A stretch of DNA of 64,000 nucleotides from Girardinichthys multiradiatus (GCF_021462225.1 NC_061798.1:27133320-27197319), one strand, 5' to 3'; shown: positions 12,078 to 28,740, counted from the stretch's first letter. Numbers and translations are program-made. Notes: generated from the sequence alone by a model not told the origin.

Positions 12078-12310
12078 GTCTTCTCTAAAACTTTGTGAGG
12101 AGCGGACAAATGAAACCTGAAGCGGTGCAGTCGTTGGAGCTGTTTGAGCCCCTCAGACCCTTTGCATCTCTCCGGCATCTCCTCCCCCAGCAGCAGCAGC
12201 TCACCGGTTCATCTGGGGTCAGATCCTCACCCTGAATAAACCCCCTTCCACTCCTCCTCCTCTTTATGACGGGAAGCCAGCTAGACCAAAAGAGAACTGC
12301 CACACTCAAA
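12078..12310 (-). other. 5' untranslated exon of nfil3-like gene (inferred)
   Basis: A consensus donor (GAC|GTAAGT, boundary at 12078) pairs in phase-free manner with the acceptor at 11177 upstream of the coding exon. The exon is GC-richer than its surroundings. The 5' limit is approximate because no TATA box is obvious. The intervening 11177-12077 is AT-rich intron with no recognised element. Confidence 0.5.
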
Positions 12311-12345
12311 ATGCTTCCATGTAAAAAAAAAAGACTGCATTATGT

Positions 12346-12353
12346 TTATGTAA
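12346..12353 (+). promoter_or_regulatory. D-box (NFIL3/PAR-bZIP site) at nfil3-like promoter
   Basis: TTATGTAA is the exact core bound by NFIL3 and by DBP/TEF/HLF. It lies about 40-50 bp upstream of the inferred first exon of the nfil3-like gene, consistent with autoregulation or clock input. Confidence 0.45.
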
Positions 12354-14380
12354 ATATGCTATTATAGGAAGGCAACAGAATGTGAAAATGCACAGAAAAA
12401 GTGGAAAACATTTTTTGTTTTATTGTAAAGACTTTTTTGTTAGTTGAAAATGATCCACCTCGGGTAGGTGATGCACTTTCATTACTCTTCATCTGTGTTG
12501 TGGTGTTGCCATCATCACAAATGATGGCAACAGATGTCAGGAAAGACACGGACAACGCAATAATAATCAGACTGTGGAATTTAACTCTAGTTTCTTGTTT
12601 TGGTTATGTTACAGTTGTTTTGAGAAGTAGTCTGTGTAAAGTTTAAAGACATGAGCTTAGGTGCCTCGAGGCATTTATTTAAATTGGTTGTTCCACAATC
12701 GTGCAATGCTGCCTGTAGGTAAGAAACCCTTTTAAAGGGAAAGAGAAAATTAAAAGAATATCTGAAAATCTTTAGTTTCTTTTAAGACACACTCCAGACA
12801 TCTGTTTTCTAGCTTCCATCACGCTTAGCCTAGGGTGTCAATATTGTGAGATGATTATTGGGTTGGTCTTTTTAATTTTGCTGGTATTCCTCTTGTATTT
12901 TGGGTCTGTCTATAAGTATACCTGCTGCCAGTCCAATAATCACCCCTCTCCATTTATATATATATATATATATATATTTATATTTATTCATCCCTTGCTA
13001 GATCCATTGAGTTTTGACTTTTGGACTGAACTGATAATGAGAAACAAGGCTGCAAATGTAAAAAGCTAAAACACTTTTTACGGCTTTTAGAAGGATCAAA
13101 ATCGAAGTTAAACCAACATTTTGCTGGGTGGAGGTAAAATATGAGGAAATGAGCGTCAGCTCAGTGGTTCTGCACAATACAGTGCAAGTAATATAACCAG
13201 ATCTGGCATTCATACAGAGAATCAGTCAGGTCAATTCAACGCCTTGTCTTTAATGGAAAGGTAGCCTGTTGTGTAATACACAGAGAAAGAGCGTTTGAGG
13301 ACAGGGCAGTGCTGGAAGTTCAGCCGGGGTTACACAAGTCAAACGGACAACAGCAGCATTGTTCCACAAGCAACAACACTTCCTCCCAAAACAGGGAAAT
13401 ATTTCACATTCAGCCCCTTTGTGTCAGTCTCTTTAGTTTATATTTCTCTCCTTTTATTCCTCAAAATCCTCTTGACTATTGAGCAACAATGGTCCTTTCT
13501 CTCTGACCATGACACATGGGGCAAAGCCAGATCACAATTACTGCTGGATAAATGAAAAAGCTCCTGGGAACATGTTGCCATGCAGCTTTCCTCTCCAGAA
13601 CTTAAAACACAGCAGGAATAATTTAGTTATAAACGACAGCACCATCTACATTCATGACACACCTCTTAAACATGTTTAGCCAGCCTTTACCCTCAGGCAT
13701 CAGCTTAACTTACTGCCCTTTGAGTCAATAAATACTCACTTTCAAAAACATTACTTACAAACTTAACAGATTCATAAATGTTTCATTTTTTACTACATGC
13801 ATTTCTTAAACTACCTCCTCCATAATCAGAACCACCAAAATTCAACTGTTTGAAAGATTTTAACACATTAAATGCCTTTTTGATTACTTTATGTTGAAGT
13901 TGTCATTTATAAATCAATACAAATAAAGAAGTTGTTTTCCATGTAACAAATGTTGGGTGGCTGGGTCTTGAACATGAGAAAAAAACAACAACCAAATATT
14001 AACAAAAACTTGTCCACTTCCAAAACCTGCTCTAAAAACAGCAGATTAATATTAATATTGGCTTTAGAGAGTACAGTAGTACCTTATTTTTCAGTGACCT
14101 ATTGATCTCTTTCAAAAGTTTAAACTTGATTTCCAAACTTGTTCAAAAGGAAGTTTTTCTTTCAATATACACTAACCTAAAAATGATGGCTTGATAAATC
14201 ATTGAAAGATTGGTCACAATGGACAACATTGTCCATAGTGATGTCTGAGGGTTAGTTAAATCCATCTTTTATTGCGGTAGCGTAATCTCAAACAGACAAA
14301 AATAGCAAAATACAATCTTTAATTTCAGCATACATTCAGTGGAGAAAAATACCACTTTGAGAAGTATTTTTTGTTAGTTT
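12354..14380. other. Intergenic, no gene recognised
   Basis: There is a short TA dinucleotide repeat at 12957-12977. Small open frames at 12401-12646 and 13295-13679 have no recognisable domain or splice context. Nothing else is supported. Confidence 0.5.
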
Positions 14381-14389
14381 TTTTGCAAA

Positions 14390-15070
14390 ATCAGAAGTGC
14401 CACAATTAGCAGCACCCCAAACAATTCCTATAAAACAAATGAGCTAATGTATTTTTATTCAATTACTCCTGAACGTCTTCAAGCTGATTGATGTCCTTAA
14501 ACTTTAAATTACTAAACTGTGATATCCAGTTCCCCTGGGCTATAAATAAGATGTGACACAGAGGCCTAATTCTCTTAGTTACTTCTCAAAATGGGAACGA
14601 CAAGAATACATGATGCTCGAGCTGATGTGTGCTGCTCTTTAAGTCTGTAAATGGGTAAAGGAAAACAACAGCTCACCTATCTTGCCTACAGTCAGAAAAA
14701 TAATTAAAAGGTTTAAAGCGACTGAAACTGGGACAAATTTGGCAGGCAATGACCCATATTTGTCAACACATACATTAAGCAGGATGGTAAGGAAAAAAAA
14801 AAACCCTCCAAACTGTTGGGGAATGACAGCAAATTGTAGTATCTTTTTGGTCACAGTGTCTATAAAAAGCATTAGATGCTATTTGCCAAATGTTGTTTGG
14901 GAGGTATGCCTGGAAAAACATTTTCTGTCCTGCCAACTAGTTTTCTAATATGGGATGTATAGCACTTTTATCTTGTCCGAGGAGTCTTTTATTACTCTAT
15001 CTTAATGTTTGGTGATGCTTTGAAACTGTACAAAAACAAGACAAAAGCTTTCAAAATAAAAGTGGTCAAG
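14390..15070 (+). mobile_element. Decayed Tc1-like fragment
   Basis: Near 14590-14780 the sequence follows a Tc1 helix-turn-helix gene: a GNGKGK-like stretch, LPTVRKIIKRFKATETGTNLAG, then a broken catalytic portion. Multiple stops and frame changes are present. The downstream limit is uncertain. Confidence 0.6.
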
Positions 15071-16100
15071 TTTTTTTTCTAAATCATTTTTAAGAACAAT
15101 CCCATTCAACCAAAGTGCTGTGAGAGCTACACAGTACATTATGAACAAGCATACATGAATTATGTGCCTGTATTTGCAGGTTTCATTAGTTCCTCAAAGC
15201 TCAGAGGTGTTGTGACCTTGTTTGATTCTGTCCACATTCACTGAAGTTCGAATCAGTTCACATTCCCTTTGGACTCAGCCAGTCTGCAGCAGCTTTTTTA
15301 CTCTAATCCCTAAACGGTCGACTCAAATTGTGTGAGGTTACATAACGTTTAACAAACAGACCTTGACGTAAAGAGCGAGGACAAACACTCCAAACTGTTT
15401 AAATTTGCTCTTGAAAATGCATTTCTCTGTTTGAAGAACGGAGGCGTTGCCAGTATGCTGTTATTTTGTTTACTTTTTAAAAAATGGTTGCATTGCATCC
15501 ATTTCTGCTTTCGAGTCTATGTATGTACCGGAAAGAAAAGGGAAAGGGAAGTTTTTACAAGTTTGTGATGTTCCCATTACATCTTCCAACATTTAGCAGT
15601 CTTTTTGCTATTTAAGAAACTAATAGTATTGTTTAATGTTTCCCAATGCAATCTATTCCCTATTTTTATCAGACATTGATGAAAGGCTATTCTTTATGCA
15701 AAGCCAACTGAGGTATTGTGGATCATGATTATCCAGTTTAAGCTTGTGCCCCTGATCTTTAACAATGAAATTAATTTTTAATGACCCTTTGCACCTTTCA
15801 GGAAAATCAAAGTTAATCCATTTTAATTTCTATTTCTGCATTCGAGCTCTCACCGACTGCATTAATTGTTTTTTCATCCTATTTTTTTGGTTAAAATTAT
15901 TTATAGGTCTAATTACACAGCTGCAAGATAGTTGACATTTAAAGTTATGTAGGAGATTGGAGGGAAAACGCTTTATAACTAAGACTCTATCCTGCAAACT
16001 CAATCTATTTGTTGTTATATAAAAAACTTTTAAAAAGCTGGATTATAATCAGTGAGATCAATGCTTCGTGTAAATCCAAGCTTTCAAGAAGGCCAAAATA

Positions 16101-16262
16101 AGGGCGCAAACCGTGCTGCTATAGGGTAGAGCGTGCGACCCATGTACGGAGTCCTTGATGCAGCCTGTCACGGGTTCGTGTCCCAGCTTGGTGACCTTTA
16201 CTGCATGTCTTCCCCTTCTCTCTCCACCCCAGTTCCTGTCAGTGCACTTTCAAAATAAAGGC
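16101..16262 (+). mobile_element. tRNA-derived SINE
   Basis: This copy retains both pol III promoter boxes: an A-box-like TAGGGTAGAGCGTGCG (near 16122) and a B box GGTTCGTGTCC (16173-16183). A pyrimidine-rich body (TCTCTCCACCCC) and a 3' end TCAAAATAAAGGCC follow. It is the best preserved of four copies in the window. Confidence 0.75.
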
Positions 16263-16751
16263 CATTAGTGCCACAAACTAAAAAGTATAAAGACAGCCAA
16301 TTTATATACAGTGTATATTGTCATAATGGGGGCAATTTTGGGTTGGAGGTGCAGGACCAAAGCACAAGCAGGAGGATGGGAGTTGCATGGTGAGTAGAAG
16401 AATCTTTAAATTATGTGACTTACTGAGAAGACAGTACTCATGCAGGAACACAACGACATAGAAACAGGGATGTAAGAGGAGGATCCAACGGAGAACAATG
16501 AAAACCAGAAGGTATAAATACTAGGGTAGGGATCAGAATGGACCAATGAACAAAACAGGGAATAACAAAATATCTAACTGGACAGAAATAATTAAACAAT
16601 GGAACCAACTAAAGAACATTAACAGGGAGAAACCGATCTACAAGGAAATACAAACGAAAACATCTAACTCAGAAATCCCAGGTTGTGATCTAAACACAAG
16701 AATGAAATCTAATAATTCTGAACTGAAACAAAACAAGTGAGAACATGGCAT

Positions 16752-17018
<267 letters not shown>

Positions 17019-18240
17019 TTTTTATTTTTGTTATTATTTATTTATTTTATTATTATTACATATCATCCTCCTCGTTGCACATGGGGGCATCATCAGGCCT
17101 CATATGGAGCTACAGTTGTTTTAAATGTTTTAATTATTGCTGTATTAATAGATATGAGGGATGATTCTTGCATAAATGGCACCAAGGGCGAGACCCTTCT
17201 TCTGCCACCGTCCAAGTAATTAAAATGGAAGAAATTCTCTGAGATTCCGGAGCAGGATTTATGAAGTTTAGACCCACAGCAGCAAGCAGGAAGTACCTAC
17301 ACAATACACAATGGCACCATCTCAAAAGTAATAGAAAACATTTACAAGGAGCACCTGACAGATACGATTTTTTGTATCTGGTTTTCTTAAATCCCTCCTT
17401 TATAAAGTTGGCCTGAGCAACTGCCCTCATGTCCTTTATTAAATACAGCCACTGGCAGATATGGCCAGGTTTGAGTTAGTAGCAATTTTCCTTTAGCACA
17501 AATCTTCTTCTCTTTCCCATTTTAAGGAGTGAGAGAGGGCCTCCACCTAAAATAGTTTACCTTGCATTTATTTTACATTAATTTTAGGGGGTGTCAGTAA
17601 TTGGCAATGGCAATTTTATTCAAAACTAAATTTCCTGCATGTGGAAACTTTCCCCAACTGAATAAATTATGAAAGGTCAGATTATTCTTTTTCTATGAAA
17701 AGTGGTGGGATTATCTTTACACTTTCAGTGCAAGACTATACTGTTGCAATAAAAGGTACATTTATTTAAAAGCTTTTTGCATAGTTTTAGCTGTGCTAGT
17801 TATTTTGTATAAAGCCAGACCTCCTTCAACACAGAGTAAAACCCTACAAATATGAATAAATGGGCACTGTTATGACTGTCCTTCCTCAAGGTATGCGTGT
17901 GTAGTATGTGCATGCATGATATTGTGATACTGGCAGAGAGTGTGCTCCACAACATCCTGTTGATTGTCATCATGACATAATCAGGATGAATCAGCAGGGG
18001 CTCAGTTACATAAGCAGATTTGTCATCCTGGCCCAGATTAGAAACACAGTAGACTCAGCAGCAGCCTATAAAGACACCAACATGGCAGAAGACTGCCACC
18101 TACAGGAGGAAGCTGATATTCCAATGTGTTTATTTTATTGAATAAAGTTGTTTTTTTCCCCAGACATCTTTATTTTAGACCATCTAGAACATCTCTTCTG
18201 TCTTCATAAGACCATTAAGCAATAATAATTGAAGGAACTC
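17019..18240. other. Intergenic region 3' of klf1, no gene
   Basis: No coding exon is recognised. Between 17987 and 18060 there are two near-matches to the NF-E2/MARE site (TGAATCAGCA, AGACTCAGCA) and a D-box TTACATAA (18006-18013). The rest is unremarkable AT-rich DNA. Confidence 0.45.
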
Positions 18241-18261
18241 TGAAATGTAGCATTATGAGCA

Positions 18262-18279
18262 TTTATTTCTTGATTTATT
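18262..18279 (-). terminator. Tandem poly(A) signals of klf1
   Basis: On the minus strand AATAAA occurs at 18274-18279 and again at 18262-18267, about 750 bases beyond the klf1 stop codon. This implies a 3' UTR of roughly 0.75-0.8 kb. Confidence 0.55.
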
Positions 18280-19027
18280 ACAATATAAACAATACATATA
18301 CAACTTTAAAACTTCCTTTTGAAAACAAAAATAACGTTTTCCAATAACATAGTACCTTCTGTCCATAAAAAAGATCATAAATATATATATCATATTCACT
18401 ATTAGTTGGTAGTAAGGAGCTGAGAGTATCAAATATTTACAGCTTTATAATAGAAAGAAACAAGCAGAAATGGTGTCATTCTTAACCTATAATTCATTTA
18501 AACTATCAACAGCAGTTTGTGGTGCTTTTGCATAACATACATTTTACAACTGAATAACAGTTCAAAAGATATCAACTCTTTTTCTTTACTGATTACTTTG
18601 CTTAGTGGATGTACTGCTTTACAACCCAAGTTCCACACTTCTGTTTTGCTGATGGTTTGTTAGTGTTTAGCTATCTACATGCCCATAGTATATACAGTGT
18701 TGGTTTAACAGGGTTTCACTGGTCCTCCTGTTGGTTTTTGAGGGTTTAAAAGTACCCAGTTTTCTGTTTTTCACGTGGCTGAAAAGCAAATCCTGCTTTG
18801 TTTTTGTTTGTTTTTTTGTTTTCACTTAGGACTAATGATTGGGGTCATACATGTAGAGCTACTGTTCATTCAGCAGGACAGGAGAGTTGTTGAAGGTCCT
18901 TAAAGTCAGAACATGTGTGGTACAAAGCAAAAACAACAAAAAAATATGTTATATGTTAAGGTAGTAATTACCTGACACGGCTGTTTAAACAGTGGTTATC
19001 AGTAAAAAGACCTGAGGTTTTAATTAG

Positions 19028-23389
<4,362 letters not shown>

Positions 23390-23487
23390 CAAGCTCTTTG
23401 ATAGAGAGCAGGAAAATAAAATGAAAATAATTTGTAAAAAGTTAAATTTAGCAGGGTTTTAAAAAATCTTTTGTTAATTTCTCATGA

Positions 23488-23634
23488 CTATCTTTCCGTC
23501 ACTATCTAAAGTTACGGGGCCCCTTCGTTCACTTAGTTCTCGTCCCCTTGGAGCCTGAGGGCCTCAGAGAAGTAAAGTCTCCTTAATGCTCATCACTATC
23601 TCCCCTCATGTCTCTTGTCTGTCTCTGTCAGCTG
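23488..23634 (-). promoter_or_regulatory. klf1 proximal promoter GATA/E-box cluster
   Basis: Three AGATAG (WGATAR) motifs on the minus strand (23488-23493, 23502-23507, 23596-23601) and an E-box CAGCTG (23629-23634) lie 100-245 bases upstream of the klf1 start codon, in the promoter or 5' UTR. Confidence 0.5.
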
Positions 23635-24516
23635 GTAGTCGAACTTCAAATCTCTCTGTTTCATGTAGCATTGGACCGTTAGAAGGAGGAGGAGCACTAG
23701 TGTGAATTACTTTGCTCAGCTCTCTGTCTTCCTGTTCTGAAGAAAAAAAGGATTCGTTGTCAAAAGATGAATAAAATAAACTCAAAGGGCATCAATTGGT
23801 CGCTGATCTTACAGAATGTCTGAAGAAATAATTGCATTAAATAGTTAACTTCTCATTAAATAGCATCTTATTTATATATGAAAATATTAATCTTTTATAG
23901 TTTAATCCATATCTCTGGCACTGTAAAAAGCCGATCCTTAAAATTAAATAACTGTAGAAAGATATTTTTAAAGAGAATGGGAGAAATTAAGCAGAAACAG
24001 CTGAAACTAGACTGAATAAATGAATAATAATTATAATGAAATGCACATGAGTTTATAAAATTGACCCTTTTTCATTTTTCTTTTGTTCTTTTTCTTGTTT
24101 TTTAGCTTTATCTTATAGGTAGGTTCATTTACTTTATTTCCAAATGACTGGTACAGAGTACAGACTTTATGAGTATATTTCAGGACGGTGTAACTTTATG
24201 TAATATATGAATGTAAAGTCAATTAAAAACTAAAAACATTTAACTTCCTGTTGGCCTATTTTTAGAAAAGTACATTTACTTGATAAGTAAATATACCACA
24301 AATCAAGTAAAAATAATTAAATAATATATAAAAAACCACATCTCTAAATGTGAATATTTTAAAGCTTCAAGTCTTCTGTAAAAAGCCAGCCTCTTTTGTT
24401 TTCTTGCTGAAGGTTTAGCCAAGTTATTTACGCAGGCCTGTCTGTGTATTCCTGGTGTGGACGTGCAGCTTCTGAGAAGACCTGTGTGTGAAAGGTGATT
24501 ATATTCTGGCCGCTGT

Positions 24517-24606
24517 TTATCTGTGGACGCGGGTTAAAGACAGCCTGCTGCCTCCTCACAGATAAAGGCTGCTGCTGATCCCTGATGACGAGCCCGCCAC
24601 TGATAA
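24517..24606 (-). promoter_or_regulatory. Candidate klf1 upstream erythroid enhancer
   Basis: Three WGATAR motifs occur within 90 bp: TTATCT (24517-24522), AGATAA (24560-24565) and TGATAA (24601-24606). CTG triplets sit about 10 bases before the central site, close to the GATA1-TAL1 composite spacing. The cluster is 1.1-1.2 kb upstream of the klf1 start. Confidence 0.4.
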
Positions 24607-24609
24607 AGA

Positions 24610-25550
24610 CTCTCTTAACATCTCAATGATGATTACAGCACACATTCATAATGAAAGCTTAATAGCCTTAAATATAAAGTTTGTTTGATACAAGAAGGTT
24701 CACTGAAAAGCACTATGAGGGAATAAATTGTTCATGCATGGCCAAACACTTCCCTGGATAGAGGTAAATATTTGAATTGTTTGAGGTTTGGTGTAAATGT
24801 CTGTAATATACAGATGTTTTTAAAAGGAAAACACCATGTAGAGGTTGTTGCACTTTACAAACCTCTTTATGATCTCTGTGTAGCAGACCTGCAGCTCTTT
24901 CAAATAAAAAAAAAACATTCTCTCTCCCTTCTGCTGATGATATATGTAATCTAAAATCTGGCTTTCAATCATATGACTAAAAACATGTTTTGGTGTATAC
25001 AGCAGAATGTTTATTTAATGGATATTTTCTTTAATGAATGAAGGGACCATCAATAATAATAAAAAAATGTGGTTAAAAACTGCACAAATTGTCAAAAAGT
25101 TAGACTTTAAATGTGCAAATAAAAAATAAAAACTGTTAGGTTGCCAATAAATGGTTTGTGAAAAAAATAATAATAAAATCAGAAATTTAAAAAATTTAAA
25201 TCATGACAAAATATTCATGAGAAAAAAAAAACTATATAAAGTATCATCAAATGCAAAATTCAATAAGTCTTTGTCAGTCTAAGACTATTTTCTGAAACTA
25301 AGTAAACATTCCCATTTTACTTATTGCTTACTTTATGGTAATTACATTTCTCATACAATATTTCTAAAATTGTGTTTGTGGTTGGCTGGATGGATAATTA
25401 GTTGGCAAAAGGCATCTTAGTAAATACATATTTATTTTCTTATGATATTTCATGCTTATCCTCATTGGTCAAGATGGAAGCCCATTTTCACCAGCTGTAT
25501 GGAAATATGGCACATGGTACCTCTTAAGTATAAGTTTTAAAGTAATAGGT
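24610..25550. other. AT-rich intergenic DNA, no gene
   Basis: No exon or element recognised between the klf1 upstream region and the minisatellite. Confidence 0.5.
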
Positions 25551-25554
25551 TTGG

Positions 25555-25985
25555 GATTCAAATTCCTATTTATGAGATTTAGACTCATAAACATGAGCTA
25601 CAGTGACCAACTACTCTGAAACTCACATTATGAATATTCTGAGTTTAAATTATGACTTTGAATCTTACACTAACTTTTTATATCATATTACGGACTTTAT
25701 AACTCATGTAAGACTCTGAAGCTCATAATTATGACTTTAAAAGTCAAAATTGTTACTTTTTGCTATAAAGATGACTTTGTATTTTAGAATTATAATTTTG
25801 AAAAATATGACTGCGTGTCTCATAATTATGACTTTATAAATAATCATTTAGACTTTTTAAGAGTTTGAAACTTACACTTATGACTAATAAAAAATATGAC
25901 TTAAACTCATGACTAAATCTCAACCTTAATGTAAGATTCAGAGTTATAAGTATGACTTTAAATCTCATAATTAAGACGTGGAAAA
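25555..25985. repeat. Degenerate minisatellite, about 20-24-bp unit
   Basis: Imperfect repeats of a unit resembling CTCATAATTATGACTTTAAA recur across the block with irregular spacing (for example at 25708, 25820 and 25956). It is too diverged for a recent array and has no spacers. It ends about 100 bp before the C22orf23 X-box. Confidence 0.8.
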
Positions 25986-26084
25986 CTTTATTTTGGTTTT
26001 ATTAAGTAGAGAAAATTCGCTTCAATAAATAATTAGCAATGAGGAAACAATCAGATTAACGTCCGACGCTCCTGGTGTTTTGTA

Positions 26085-26098
26085 GTTGCTATGGCAAC
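26085..26098 (+). promoter_or_regulatory. RFX X-box at C22orf23-homolog promoter
   Basis: GTTGCTATGGCAAC is a near-perfect X-box (GTNRCC-N-RGYAAC), with perfect GTTGC/GCAAC arms. It lies about 70 bp upstream of a consensus splice donor (boundary at 26169) that I take as the end of a non-coding first exon of the downstream gene. RFX factors drive ciliary genes through this motif. Confidence 0.6.
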
Positions 26099-26099
26099 A

Positions 26100-26169
26100 G
26101 GTTTTCGCCGACTTCCTGAGCAGAGTGCGAGATTCGTGTGTTTTTAAAGAAATTAAAGCATAAAATAAG
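26100..26169 (+). other. Inferred 5' untranslated exon of C22orf23 homolog
   Basis: The donor AATAAG|GTAAGA follows the X-box, and the next acceptor in a suitable place is at 28959, giving a 2.8-kb first intron that holds the Rex1 LINE. The transcription start is not defined by sequence. Confidence 0.4.
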
Positions 26170-26430
26170 GTAAGATTTAGTTGTGTTTGCTAATATTATT
26201 ACTAGGTTATTTTATTATCTTAATCTATTTTCTATAAACCAATCGTTAGTTGATTATGGTTACTACCGGTATGCAGCAATAGATACCAGGTGTTAGCCAA
26301 CCGCTGGTAAATAATATAGAAACTATTTAAAATATAACCATACTATACTTGCCTATAAATCAATACTATTGTAAAAAAAACACGTGTTTAAAGCCTGGTT
26401 TGGTGGTTTCCTGTTGAAGTCTGACATTTT

Positions 26431-28740
26431 AATTCAATTCAGTTCAATTAAATTCAAACATACTTTATTAATCCGAAAGGGAAATTAAATGTTGCAGCCC
26501 ATATTATGCAGGTTTCTTCAAAGGACCTTTGTAGATGCTGATGGCTGTGGGCAGGAAGGATCTCCTGTAGCAGTCTGTCTTACAGCAGATCTGAAGAAGC
26601 CTCTGACTAAAGAAACTCATGAAGATGCTCAGGGTTCTCCATAATGTTCTTCATTTTATGACAAAACCTTCTTTGCACAATGATCTCCAGAGGTTCCAGA
26701 GGAGTTCCCAGAACAGAGCCAGCTTTCTTTATCAACTTGTTGAGCTTTTTTAAGTCCCTGGCTCTGATGCTGCTTCCTCAGCAGATGATGGCAGAAGAGA
26801 TCACACTTTCCACAACAGACTTATAGAAGATATGCAGCATCTTGCTGGAAACACTGAAGGACCTAAGCTTCCTTAAGAAGTACAGTCTGCTCTGTCCCTT
26901 CTTGTAGATGGCTTCACAGTTGCATCTCCACTCCAGTCTGTTGTCCAGGTGAACTCCGAGGTATTTATACTCCTCCACCACCTCCACTTCTTCTCCCATG
27001 ATGGAAATAGTGTTTGACTTATTCCTGTTTCTCTTAAAATCTACAATCATCTCCTTTGTTTTATTCATGTTCAAGATGAGATGATTGTTTCCACACCATG
27101 CCACAAAGCGGTCCACCAGCTTCCTGTACTCAGCTTCTTGTCCATCTCTGATCCACCCCACGACTGCAGAATCATCTGAGTATTTCTGCAGATGACAGGA
27201 GTCTGTCTTGTACTGGAGGTCTGAGGTGTACAGAGTGAAAAGGAATGGTGAGAGTACAGTCCCCTGTGGTGCTGCTGTGCTGCTGACTACCTGGTTAGAC
27301 TCACAACCCTTCAGTCTCACAAACTGTGGTCTGTTTGTCAGGTAGTCTTTGATCAAGGAGATTTTTTTGGAGAATTTCTGATGAAGCAAATCAGGCTGGA
27401 TTGTGTTAAATGTTCTGGAGAAATCAGAGAAAATGATCCTCACAGTGCTGCTGGTTTTGTCCAGATGACAGCGGGTTATTTGAAGTAGGTGTATGATGGC
27501 ATCTTCAACTCCAACTCCACAGCAATAAGCAAACTGAAGGGGGTCCTGATAGTTTATTGTTTGCTTATTCAGTTGGGCCAACAGGGCCAACTCTCTAAGA
27601 CCTTCATGATGTGGGATGTCAGGGCAGCAGGTCTATAGTTATTGAGGACTGATGGGTGAGTATTTTTTTGGTGCTGAAACAAGACAGGAGGTCTTCCACA
27701 ACACTGGAACCTTCTTCTGGGTAAGGCTAAGGTTAAAGAGGTGCTGCAGAATCCCACCGAGCTGCTCTGCACAGGCCTTCAGGACTCTAGGGCTGACACC
27801 ATCTGGACCTGCAGCTTTATTCCGGTTCAGTCTCTCCAGCTGCCTCTGCACTTCACTTTTTGAGATACACAGGTGGAAGGTGGAGGCAAAATGAGCATCA
27901 GCATCTTTTTATTTGGTTGAAGGCAAACATGTAGAAGCAGAAGGGTCCATGGCTGAGGTGGAAGATAAAATATTTTAGGTGTGACAGGAAAGCTGTGGGT
28001 CAAAGGAGGGTGGGATGTCTGTTTGGCTGTGAGCAGGAGAGGAGGATGCTGAGCTTGTTCATGAATTTAACCTATTGAAGAATGTGTTTAGTTCATTGGC
28101 TCTGTCCAGACATCCATGGGTCCAATTGTCCTTCTGCTTGAAGCCTGTGATCTTCTTCATCCCTGATCACACATCTCTGATATTGTTTTGCTTGAGCTTG
28201 CTCTCCAGCTTGTTCTTGTACGCCTCCCTGCTGTCTCTTATCTTGACTTCAAGTTGCTTCTGTACACTCAATAATTCCCAGTCTCCCTCTCTGAAGACTC
28301 AAGTACTGCCAGTCCACCTTCTTTGCGTTTGCCGCTCCTCTTTAAATCTCTGTGTGGTTGTATGGTCAGAAAGCCTGGCAGAGGGACGCTGGAGTCAGGG
28401 ATATGATCCTGCAGCCATGTCTTAGTGAAACACATAATACTGCATTCCTGATACTCTGGCTGGGTCCTTTGTAGGGCTTGGAGTTCATCCAACTTATTTC
28501 CCAACGACCTCACATTGCCCATCAGAATCGATGGAAGAGATGGTTTGAACTTCCTCCCTCTCTCTCTTCTCTTTGCTCCTGCTCTGCATCCAAGGCATCT
28601 CCTTTTCAATTCATCAGATATTTGGGGTTGTAGTTGAAGCATTATTTGAGCTTTTGAGAAATAAATCACCTGCTCCCAGTTGTAAAAAAAACAAACAAAA
28701 AACCGTTGCCATAGTGACGCATCATAACACATGTCTAAAA
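26431..28740 (-). mobile_element. Rex1-like LINE, internally deleted
   Basis: On the minus strand the element runs from an ORF start MCYDASLWQRF (28732), through an endonuclease N-terminal part (GNVRSLGNKLDEL), then directly into the linker before RT. Most of the APE-type endonuclease core is therefore missing. The RT follows: NRNKAAGPDGVSPRVLK, VRIIFSDFSRTFNTI, APQGTVLSPFLFTLY, a YSDD catalytic box, and a C-terminal YKYLGVHLDNRLEW. Frames are broken near 27600-27650 and 27860-28260. The 3' end is the ATACTTTATTAATCC tail near 26460. Clade assignment (Rex1/Babar) is from memory of the family. Confidence 0.75.

Noticed and set aside
16101..16262. Possible tRNA gene because of A and B boxes
   Set aside because: No cloverleaf acceptor pairing is evident, and the tRNA-like head is fused to a body shared by three other copies; it is a SINE.
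25555..25985. Repeat array considered as CRISPR-like
   Set aside because: Units are diverged and nearly contiguous with no unique spacers, and the DNA is a vertebrate genome; it is a minisatellite.
28705..28718. Second X-box-like site, GTTGCCATAGTGAC, near the first C22orf23 coding exon
   Set aside because: It falls in the first codons of the antisense Rex1 LINE reading frame and has a mismatch in the right half; more likely element sequence than a promoter.
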